Source of the DNA: Sporobolomyces roseus
Taxonomy: Eukaryota > Basidiomycota > Microbotryomycetes > Sporidiobolales > Sporidiobolaceae
Direction: 5' to 3'
DNA: 64,000 bases
Assembly: GCA_016617785.1 (NCBI GenBank)
Contig: JADILM010000002.1
Span: forward strand, 868,001 to 932,000
Of this stretch, positions 35,282 through 44,495 are shown in pieces; position 1 is the first letter of the stretch; each line of letters starts with the position of its first letter. Below the pieces are notes generated by a model. It was given only the letters and a program-made list of their open reading frames with translations. It made no database searches and was not told the DNA's origin. The position numbers were made by a program, and so were the translations under genes.

Positions 35282-38200
35282 TCATACATGATCAATCACC
35301 TTTTCGCTCGTCAAAGTCTTCCGACTCGCGTTTCGACTCGTTTCGCGGCTCCTCGGTTCGCCATCTCTAGGCTCATTTCGACTTTCAGCTTCATCTTCAT
35401 CGTTCTCCTCCTCATCGTCTGTGTACTCTGTGTACTCCGATCCAGTACCAGTCACTCCAGTTTCGACATCTCTCGTATCTTGTGTCCATTCTCCAGTTCG
35501 AGGTTCTTCGGTTTCTTCTCCAGAGACGGCGAATACGTGAGCTGAGCGACCATGTTGAGCTGAAGTCGTCACGTGAGCGCGGGCATTCGACTTCTTGCGA
35601 GTTCCAACACCGTTCGAAGTAGAAGAAGGGAGGTCAACTTCAGCTCCTATCGTCCATTTCGTCGTCGACTTGATCGGTCCAGCGTAATGGCCTGTGGAGA
35701 TCAAGGTCAAGTCAGAACAGTCTCGGGGAGCAGAGGAAGAGAGCGACTTACTGTTGCCGTAGAGAACCCATGCAAGCGAACTCAATAATGAAACTCCAAC
35801 CCAAACAGCAGCGGCGTAAGAAGCGTTCACTGCACAGCGCAATTCAAGACAATCAGTAAGAGATCAGAGTTGGACCGAGGAAGTGAACTTACGAGGAGTA
35901 ACGGGGTAACCAGTTGGTAGACAGACCACGATTAGGAAGACGGAGCAGAAGAATGCCGCAGCACACGCCAATGGCTTACTCGCCCTTCGGAGTGTCCACT
36001 GTGCTCTTCCGTCCCCTCGTAAGACGTCTTTCGGACAGAAGATGTAGATGATAATCGGGATTGCCCAAGAGAGAACGACGGTGATTCCAGCTCCTTCGAC
36101 GAGGGTTGTAGCGAAGATGTGAGCGTCGATGGCGAGGAAGAGGAGAGTAGGGACTGCGATAGCGATAGTGACCCAGATGGCGGGGAGAGGCTGTTTGTGC
36201 TTTGGACTAAGTCGGCGGAAGAAGGTGGAGAAAGGGAGTGCGCCTTCTCGAGCGAGAGCCCAGATGAAACGACTCGTTGCTAGAAGCTGAGCGACGTTTT
36301 GGAAGACGAGGGAGATGAGAACGAGGACGAGGACTAGTGAAGCGTAATGTCGAGGTAGTGAATTGTCGATAAGGGCGATCGAAGGCCGCAGGTCAGGTCG
36401 AAGTCCAACAGTATCGACAGTCTAGAACTCAGAGAATGGTCAGAAACGTGTCGAGGTATTGTAAGTAAGATTGGACATACAGCGAGCAAGACGCAAATCG
36501 AAACCCAGCCCATGAGATAAGTCGCGGCGACTGAGTAGAACATGGCCATCGGCACCGTTCGAGATGGTCTGATCGTGTCTTCAGCCATATGTGCTGACGC
36601 TTCCATACCAGTAGCGACACAGGTCAAGACCCAGCCTGAAAGATAGGTTTTGTGAGCAATCTCACGACTGATGAATGGGAAGACGACGAGCGTACCGAGC
36701 ATGTAGACATAACTTTTAGACTCGAAACCAGTCATGTTGAAGTAGCTCGTGAAGACGTAGGTGGCGGAGCTATATTCGGGGAGAAGCGAGTCAGCCGAGT
36801 CCTCTCGCGAGAACGGAAAGAAAAATCAGACTTGCCGAACTTTCGTCGATTTGATCAGAAGAGTCGTGTTGATGACGACGAAGGCAATCATAATGAACCA
36901 TCCGCCACACCTCCAGAGCCAGGGTGAACGAGATAGCTTGGAAGAGTTGACGAGACCAGCGAAAACGCAGATACCCTACAGCGACGAAAATCAATCAGTA
37001 AGTCAAGCAGCGGGGTCGACCAGCGGAGATTCGAACGTACCCAACAAACGGCAACAGTAACCCAGAAGGAGTATTCTTTTGAGGTATAGAGAGAAGCGAC
37101 TCCGAGAATATTATGCGCGAGTTGCCAAGTTATGATGATCTACGAGAGAATGAGAGAGTCAATATTCGAGATTGACCTGAATGAAGAGAGCGAGAGACTC
37201 ACTTGAAGTAGGATGTGACTACAGAGGAGGAAACTTCCGGTCATCCAGCTCAGGTACCTCGCCCAGGGATCGAGACTTTTCATACTCCGACTCAATCTGA
37301 AGACCCACGTGAACATTGCTCCAGCTACTGGCCAGGTCGATACCATCTCACCAAGTACGGCGGCGAGACTGCACATGAAGAGACCGGATATAGGCCAAGC
37401 GACAGCGTACATACTCCCTCCCCCTGTCTGCAACGCCGTCAGAACGCCCAACACGGTTCCTATTGACGAGATGGTGAGTCAAAATCGAGCAAGAAGGGGT
37501 CTAAAGAGAGTGCTTACCTGGTAGTCCTCCAATGTTGCACAACGAAATCCCAAAACTCGCGTGAAAATCGTAGTCTCTCTGTAATTCCTCTTCGAACCCT
37601 AATGCCGCCAACCTCTTCTTGTCTGGATTCCGCCGTGACGTCAATGTACTCTTCCAACTCCTGATGGTCGCTGTCGGGTCAAAGAAGTGTCCACCGCTTG
37701 AAGTTGCTCCACTTCCTGCTCCTACTTCTTTGTCATCTCCGATTGTAGACCGCCGGTCTAGTGCAGGAAACGCTGTGCGCCGACTGTCCTTCAACGTTGG
37801 TGATAGGGTGGGGATGTCTGAAGCGGCCGAAGGGGATTCGAGAGCGTTCGATAGAGGAAGTTCGGGAACGTAGGAAGTGAGGAGAGAAGGGCTCGCGGCG
37901 GAGTTTGACCGGGAGAGTGAACCGGGAAGGGAGGGAGAGAATGAGAGTGTCTGGCCTTCGCTAGTGTTGGAAGAATGTAAACGAGCAGGTGAAGGGCGCT
38001 TCAAGATGGGTTGTAGAATTTTGGGAAGAGAAGCGAGAGTCGAAGGTGGGGTTGACGGGGGTAGAGGAGGTGCTGTAGAGGTAGATGGAATGGGTGCAGG
38101 CAGTGAGAGAGGCGGAGGTGCAGGAGGAGGTGCAGGACGGAGACCTTCGGATTCCTTATCTCGGCTAGACGAAGGTTGACTTTGATCGAAAGAATTGATC

Positions 38201-38580
38201 CCTTCTGCCGTACTGAGGCTTGAACCATCTGAATCCTCGGTATCATCATCCTCTTCTTCATCCGAGCCCTCCTCGACCTCTGTAGCGCGTGAATTCCGAA
38301 TTTTATCTATCGACCCATCTCCTTTTACAACATCGAGTTCGACTGCCCATTCCCTCTCTTTCCCCTTCCCGTTCCCATTTGAATGAGTGAACCCATCTGA
38401 TCTGTACAGTTTACTTCTAGCGAGTGCATCCATCCTGTCCTTATCAGTTCCCCGCCTTTCCCTTTCGACATATTGAACCATTCTCTCGTCTTCTTGTTGT
38501 AACTCGTTCGCTAAACTCCTTGAACTTGAAGCGTGTATCGTAGGGGCCTCTATAGACTGTACGTCTATCTGTATTGCCAT
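35282..38580 (-). CDS. APC-superfamily amino-acid permease with long N-terminal tail
   Basis: This is a proton-coupled amino-acid or GABA/choline type permease of the fungal ACT family (TC 2.A.3.4, Uga4-like) by its core motifs: FHASFGISLCNIGGLPGTVLGVL, GGGSMYAVAWPISGLFMCSLAAVLGEMVSTWPVAGAMFTWVF, GWVLTCVATGMEASAHMAEDTIRPSRTVPMAMFYSV, FIWALAREGALPFSTFFRRLSP and AIPIIIYIFCPKDVLRG. About 12 spans are expected. The N-terminus before the first span is about 340 residues of Ser/Pro-rich, acidic sequence, compared with roughly 50-90 in typical relatives. The C-terminal tail is also long and acidic (TDDEEENDEDEAE). Such tails usually serve arrestin/ubiquitin-controlled endocytosis. The start MAIQIDVQSIEAP and the core are joined by one intron near 37517-37458. 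At least seven introns lie in the membrane part. The substrate is not predictable from this. Confidence 0.85.
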
Positions 38581-38950
38581 TCTGTAGGCTGTCGTGGTCG
38601 TGGGTGAAGAGTGGGAAAGGCGGAACCGGGATTGATTGAACGAAGTCTTGGGTTTTGAGAGCGGAGAACTACAATCAGCAAGTTTGATGCAGAGTCGTCA
38701 AGTCGTATGTCAATAGCTTCTTAGTCTGTTGTAGTCATGCTTTGAGGTGAGATGGAGTCGATTCCAAAAGGATTCACTTCTCGACCCCAGATAAATAAGT
38801 CGATCACATTGGACCGGAGTCTCCTGTCTCGCGACAATCTCCCAAAGAGATTACATATAGAGACGAATGACTGGTGGTTTCATTTCGAGAGCTACAAGGA
38901 AGAAGCGGAATTTTTGTTCGAAAACGACAAGCGAAAAAAAAGCTTTTTAA
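38581..38950. other. Intergenic region, permease promoter / SR gene 3' end
   Basis: 370 bp between two minus-strand genes. It should hold the permease promoter and the 3' untranslated part of the SR-protein gene. An open frame on the plus strand here has no protein-like features. Confidence 0.45.
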
Positions 38951-40846
38951 CTAATCCCTCTCCCGTTCAGGGGACCTGCTTCGGCGAGGGCTGGGGGATC
39001 GGGTACGCTTCCTAGGCTCAGACTTCTCTCGGTCGCCACGACGATCGGGGGAAGGAGACCTAGTTCGTCTCTTCTCGTCTCGACGATCATCGTAGGAGCG
39101 ACGAGGAGGATAGTCATCGTCTCGACGACCGTAACCTCGGTCGGCAGGGCGGTCATCGTATCGCGAGGATGCAGCACGAGGAGCGGGAGCGTTGGCCTGA
39201 AGGTGAGAGAGAGATGGTCAGAACAGCCCAAGTTCGAAAAGGAGGAGAAATGTCAGAGACTCACATCTTCAGCGACGGTGACAGTGACACCGTTGAGCTC
39301 GGTACCGGTCAATTTGCGAACAGCCTCATCGGCATCGCCTCGGAGAGCGTATTCGATGTAACTACGAAGTGAAAAGGAAAACGCATTCAGTTCGAAGTCA
39401 GGTCAAGTGAAGGGAGAAGTAGGAAGAAAACGTACCCGACAGTGGGGTCACGACGATCGACATCTGAGAAAGCACAGTTTCCGACTTGACGAGCAAAGTC
39501 CTTGAGGTCCTATTGGTGCGGAAGGGAAGGGAAAGGAGTGGATCCAAAGGGGGTAAAGGAGGATTTGGTTAGTCGAGTCCTCCAATCGATTTCGACCTCC
39601 TCGAGGGGACCGTGCAATGCGAGACGAGACCAGGAAGCGAAGCGAGCGAATCCTCCGATTCCTCCGGTGACCACCAGACGAGAACGAGACGAAATCCGAG
39701 ACCCAAGGAACGAGTCGATTTCGACGAATCCATCGCTCCTACCGCTCCTCCCGCCCGCAACTAGTCCTCGAGACGTGCTGAGATACCCTCCATGCGAGAC
39801 CAAGTCGTCCTCCGCTCAGTGCGACCAGAAACGAGAAACGAATCCTCCAATCGAAGCCAACGAACGAGGTCCAACGGAAGGGGAGGGTGGAGTACAGTGC
39901 AACGATCGAGTGCCATTGACGAGACTAGGTCACGAGACTGGACTGCTAAGACCCGAATGTGGCTCGTTCAGTTTCATCAGTCCAAACGACTTTTCCAAAT
40001 CTTGTTGAATGTAGCTTGACGAGACAACGAGGACCGCAAGAACGAAGCAGCCGACCGAGAACACTCCGAGAAGAAGTGATGACTTACCTGCCAACTAGTA
40101 CCCTCCCTCAAGTTCGAAACGACGAGCCTGTATCCAGTTCCTCCTCGAGCGACGGGACGGGAAGGAGGAGGACGGTCGTATCCTCCACGGTCGAATCCAC
40201 GATCTCCTCCACGATCTCCTCCTCGATCGAAGCCACGGTCTCCTCCTCGATCGTAATCGCGGTCTCCACGGTCGCCGTAACGAGGAGGGGGAGGACCACG
40301 TCTGAAGAGAAAGCGAAATCGAAGGAGTCAGTTCTGACACTAGTGCTTCTGTGAAGGGTGTCGCTTACCGGTCATCACGAGCATCACGCTCACGAGGAGG
40401 CTTGGCGAATTCAACGAGAAGACTAGAGAACGAGAGAATAGCATGAGTTCAGATGAATACAGAGAAGAGTGAAAGCAATTCGAGACTGACCGTTCACCCA
40501 TGAAGTCCTTGCTTCCGAGGTCTTGTACAGCTTGCTCAGCGTCCTGTGTACATAGTTCCCCAAAGTGAGTGATGATGGAAAAAGGGGCAAAACAAACATT
40601 TGATCAAGGAGATGAGAAGCAGCAACTCACACTGAGGCGATCGTACTCGACGAAAGCGAATCCATTCATGAGACGGATATCTACGAGCCTTCCGTGACCA
40701 GCAAAATGATCCTCGAGGTCGCGTTTGACTGCATCAGGAGGAACTCGTCCAATGTAAAGGCGACGTCCAGACACTGAGGGTTCAAGAGCATGTCAGTCGA
40801 TTGAGTATTGTTTCTATCGTATGTGAGCCAATTTTGAAGGCTTACT
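38951..40846 (-). CDS. SR-family splicing factor (RRM-Gly/Arg-RRM-RS)
   Basis: SR proteins bind exonic enhancers and recruit U1 and U2AF in the nucleus. The spliced protein starts MSGRRLYIGRVPPDAVKRDLEDHF and continues with NGFAFVEYDRLSDAEQAV, so RRM1 is canonical (RNP2 LYIGRV, RNP1-like FAFVEY). A Gly/Arg/Asp linker follows (repeats of DRGGDRGFDRGG). RRM2 begins YRLVVSNLREGTSWQDLKDFARQVG. SWQDLKD is the invariant heptapeptide of SR-protein pseudo-RRMs, as in SRSF1 and fission-yeast Srp2. The tail is RS-like (RTRSPSPDRRG, RTRSPSPRRSRSPE). The start codon is made by splicing: A at 40846 joins TG at 40773-40772. No other in-frame ATG precedes RRM1. The intron between SWQ and DLKD is 578 nt, far longer than the others. 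The stop is TAG at 38951-38953. Confidence 0.9.
39510..40087 (-). other. 578-nt intron inside the SWQDLKD motif of the SR gene
   Basis: The donor is SWQ|GTAAGT at 40087 and the acceptor AATAG is at 39510, before GACCTCAAGGAC. Other introns in this gene are about 70-110 nt. The plus strand of this intron is purine-rich (GACGAGAACGAGACG), so the transcript side is pyrimidine-rich. I could not identify a clear cassette exon by eye. Confidence 0.75.
40774..40845 (-). other. Intron splitting the start codon (A|TG)
   Basis: The minus strand reads CAACCAACA|GTAAGC ... GACTGACATGCTCTTGAACCCTCAG|TGTCTGGACG. Joining the exons makes CCAACATGTCTGGACG, a good start context. The 72-nt intron has a CTGAC branch-point-like site. 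The unspliced reading has an in-frame TGA just before the acceptor and no ATG. Confidence 0.75.
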
Positions 40847-41219
40847 GTTGGTTGAGAGTGGTGGGGGCAAGTGAGAAAAGAGGGAAAGGGAATTTCAGAA
40901 CCAAGTCGAATCTTCCCACACTTCTGAGAGTCGATTCGATAGCTGAAACGGATTGCTGATTGAGTATGGAAACTGCTAGTATGCTCGACAGATTTCTCGG
41001 TGAGGATGACTTTTCGTCTCGATTTTCGAATCGACATTTCGCACGCTGTTCTCTCTCTCAGATCTCGCTTGTTCGCCCTCTGATTCGGATAGTAATAAGT
41101 GCACATCAGAAAGTACAGATTAAGGTAAAGGAAGATCTATGAATGAAATGGTACTGCGTCTACAACCGATCTGAAAAAGCCCAATCGAAACATCCCTAGC
41201 TCTGTATGACCTCCTTCCC
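40847..41219. other. SR gene leader and DUF1275 gene 3' region
   Basis: 373 bp between minus-strand genes. Positions just above 40846 must be the non-coding part of SR-gene exon 1. An in-frame TGA lies about 45 bases upstream of the split ATG. No other gene was seen. Confidence 0.5.
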
Positions 41220-42515
41220 TCATGCGAGCACCTCCATCGGTACGAGGAGCCATGTAAGCATCGAGACGATACGAAGGCCTGCGCAAACAGGGGAAGATCA
41301 GCTCCAGAATGCTCGGATGGGACTCGAGAGGGAAGTCGACGGTAATCAAGGGAGACTAGCGTAAAGCGACTCACCACTGCATACACCGAAGGCTACGGCG
41401 GAACTTGTCACGAAGACGATCGCAGCGGAACAGAGTCCTCCACAGAAGACCGCAAAAACCGCGATCACGCGATGATCTCGGAACTTGTTGAGCTTGAAGG
41501 CGAGGAGGGAAGGAGAACAGACGAGCTCCACCCATACAGTAGTGAGGACGACACTAGTACCAAATTGCGCTATGTGAATAGGCCAAAACTCAGTCAAAAG
41601 GGCGGAAAAAGAACGAAAACAGAGAAAAACTCACAATTGATACGCTGAACAGCGACGGGCGAGGACGAAACGGATCAGTCTGATTCATCGTCGAGTTGAG
41701 CAAAGCCTATACATACCTTGGCAACGATCCCCTAAAGAAAGTCATCGAGAGTCAGTCGATGAAACGTCGAAGAAAAGCAATGGTCTATCTTACCTGCAAT
41801 CCAAGACTCGCACTCGCAAACGCCAATGCAGCCATACCCAATGCATCTTGCCAGCCGGCTTCGAGACGATATCTGAATAGGGAAACAGCGGGTCAACGAG
41901 AATTCGATCGATTCGACAAAACGCAAACTCACTGAGCGACACTAGGTCCTTCACTGTAATGAGCACAGAGAGCGGCGGCCATGGTGAAGAGCGCCATGAT
42001 GAATGTCGCGGTCATGATCCACCATCGTCTTCGGCAGCCAACCTTGTCGCCGATTCGACCCAACGAAGTTCCGAGTAAGAAAGCGAGGAGGGAAGTGAGA
42101 GCTTGTTGATCTGGTTTGTGAAACCTCGTGTCTCTTGGTGAGGAAGCGAATAGCCTAGCTACCGCCAATGACAGTTGTACGAGTCCTCCAGCTGAACGAG
42201 AGAAGGCGAGATGAAAGTTAGCGCGATAACGGGGCGGGAACAACGATTCTCGAGAGACTCACTTTGGAACCCGCACCACAGATAGCATGCGAGGAAGGTA
42301 GGAGCTGATGTGAATCCAGTTAGGAAGCAATAGACGGTGAGTTGAAGGAGAGTTTGCCCTTGATCAATGTTCGAAGTGAGGAAACGGCGAGGTTGAAACC
42401 GCGATTGCTGAGCTGCCGTCGTTAAGTCTGATACTCCAGCATTAGTCGTAGATCCCTTATCGTGGTGTGGTAGTCCTGTGTGTGCTGTCGTTGAACTAGA
42501 GGCAGATGCGCTCAT
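41220..42515 (-). CDS. DUF1275 (YoaK-type) membrane protein
   Basis: The DUF1275 family are small multi-pass membrane proteins in bacteria and fungi, of unproven function. The spliced protein begins MSASASSSTTAHTG and has hydrophobic segments TVYCFLTGFTSAPTFLACYLWCGFQ, then QTGGLVQLSLAVARLF, where QTG-x-LVQL is the family signature and appears only after splicing. Others are ALTSLLAFLLGTSLG, WWIMTATFIMALFTMAAALC, WQDALGMAALAFASASLGLQ, GTSVVLTTVWVELVCSP and VIAVFAVFCGGLCSAAIVFVTSSAVAFG. Six or seven spans are likely. It ends LRIVSMLTWLLVPMEVLA with TGA at 41220-41222. Six introns or so are needed. It sits next to the DUF1445 gene on the same strand. Confidence 0.82.
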
Positions 42516-43008
42516 TCTTCAGATTCCAGTTGCGTGAGATAGAAGTGTCAAGGGAGATGTCGAGCCGGGTCTGTCGAGTCTGAAGCTGTAGGTTGCTGAA
42601 AAGAAGATGCGATAGAGTCAATGAAAGAGCGAGGAGAAGAAAGTCAAATTCATCTTCCGACGGCCCAAATCAGATCCGTCGCTTCCCAATCTCTCTGCCC
42701 TGCTTGTTTTTCTCTGGAGCACCACAAACGTCGGACGCCGTCGATAAAGAACTCAAGGCTTCCTGCCGACGCGCTTGGAAAAAAAGCAGCCTTGCACAGA
42801 GTCGTTTCGCAACTTGCACGCAACATTGCTCGTTTGCCTCATACTATCAGTCGCGAAGGCCAGATAACGCAGGACGCCATCGAGCGATTCGGCGGAGTAG
42901 ACAGCATTCGAGAGAAAGATAACGAGAAACAACAACGATTGACAAGGAAGAACGATAAAAACGAAAACGAAAACTAAAACGACTGCAGTACTCGGAACTT
43001 TATGAGGA
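42516..43008. other. Intergenic region, DUF1275 promoter / DUF1445 3' end
   Basis: 493 bp between two minus-strand genes. I see no gene. The stretch 42900-42985 is A-rich on the plus strand. Confidence 0.45.
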
Positions 43009-44018
43009 TCACAACTCCTCGCAAACATCCTCATCCTTCATATCCAGGATGATCATGTTTCCCGGCGCGTGCGACATGACGGTCTCAGGGAGCATCGAGT
43101 CTTGGATGGCTAGTTGAGGAGTCACTCCGCAACCCTGAGCGATCACGAAAAGAGTCAGTTCCGGCTGGGGGGTAATATCTGTGAGCTTACCCAGTAGACT
43201 GCGATTTCTCCTTCTCTGATTTCGCTAGCTTCGCCGTAGTCAGGTCGTGTACCATCGAGATCTTTGATTCCTAGCGAGCGAGCTCCTTCCTCTCCCCATG
43301 CGATCGGCTCGCCATGTGCAAGGAGGTAAGGTCGAGTGATCGAGCGGACAAGTTCGAGGGACTCTCGAGGGTAGGGTCGCATCGAAACCACCATATGACC
43401 TGTCAACCGTCCAGCCGGTGCGAGTGGAATTTTCGTTTTATCTGTTTCGAGAGCGAGAAGTAAGCTCTTGTGCGCGACACTGCAATTGAGGAGCAGAGAG
43501 GGTACTCACACATCGGAACATTGCGATTGAGTTCGATATGCCTCGGGGTCAATCCACCCTCAGCCAAAGCCGATTCGAAAGAATACGAGCAACCGATAAA
43601 GAATGCGACGGTATCGTCCCGCCATTCTTGCTTGACGTCCTCCTTGGTCTCGAGAAGTTTACCACCTTTGTAGACGCGATAGAGAGGGCAGTCGGTGCGA
43701 ATGTCGGAGTTGAGAGCGAGATGTGAAGGAACGGTCGGGTCTCCTGGCTTTGTTTCGCCCAGTAGAGGACAGCTGTGTCGGCAGGACCTTCTGCGTTAGC
43801 TATTGTCGTATCTGGATGAGATAGAGAGCAGCTTACGGTACAGGGTTCCTCCTGCAGAGTGCTCGGAACTCTGAAGCATAAGTCTTTGGCAAGAAGATCA
43901 CGTTCGCCTGTACGTGACCCGAGCAGTAGCCTGATGTACCAGCGAGATCTTTCCATGTACAGTGTCTGCAAGCTTGACGAACTTCGGCTGGCGTGAGAGC
44001 TGATGATGAGACGGTCAT
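43009..44018 (-). CDS. DUF1445 / D-glutamate cyclase family protein (UPF0317, YcsI-like)
   Basis: Members of this family include the vertebrate D-glutamate cyclase (D-glutamate to 5-oxo-D-proline plus water) and bacterial YcsI, found in 5-oxoprolinase operons. The spliced protein of about 280 residues keeps the family's landmarks: GYCSGHVQANVIFLPKTYASEF, [90 protein letters not shown], then IAVYWGCGVTPQ and MSHAPGNMIILDMKDE. It covers the N-terminal domain of the vertebrate enzyme only, as bacterial members do. It has no clear targeting sequence; the start MTVSSSALTPAEVRQAC begins right at the domain. Stereochemistry and activity here are inferred from the family. The split 5-oxoprolinase genes start about 9 kb away. 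Confidence 0.92.
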
Positions 44019-44495
44019 TTCTTGTAGTTCTTTGGAGGTTGAGGGAGTGGTCGAATAGCTTGTTGATTGGTGGTGAGCTCAAGTCGAATAGTAGATCAAG
44101 AGAGGAGAGCTTGAGGAGAGTCCCACATCCTTATCTCGGGACGGAAAAGGGGGAAAAAGGGAGCGGAATTGCACTTTGCACAAACTTTGCAAGTTCAAGT
44201 CTGAAGGGGAAGAATCGCTTCTTATTCTGCCGAGTGCGGCCGATGAACATCACGAGTACGACCTCATCGATAGCATGTTGCGGCGACATCGGTCGAATCG
44301 TCGACAGAGTGAACCAAGGATGCGAAAATATTGCGAAACTTTGATTCCGACAAGTCACGGCCAGATTCGTCTCAGTCAGCTTCAGATTGCCATCTATCGC
44401 TGGACGTTGACGTACAGTCGTCAAAGAGCAAAGCCACGCTCGAGAACGTAGGTGTCAGTCAAGCGACGCACTGAATCTTTGCAGAAAATTGGGAG
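44019..44495. other. Intergenic region, DUF1445 promoter / kinase 3' end
   Basis: 477 bp between minus-strand genes. No gene, repeat or convincing operator was seen. Confidence 0.45.

Noticed and set aside
34890..35285. A minus-strand frame with a hydrophobic N-terminus between the permease and the Ser/Arg-rich gene
   Set aside because: It overlaps the start of the Ser/Arg-rich gene in another frame and has no family features; it is probably leader sequence.
39502..40008. A 168-codon open frame on the plus strand
   Set aside because: It lies inside the long SR-gene intron on the opposite strand, has no recognisable protein features, and is Arg/Ser/Pro-rich as expected from this genome's frequent TCGA-like words.
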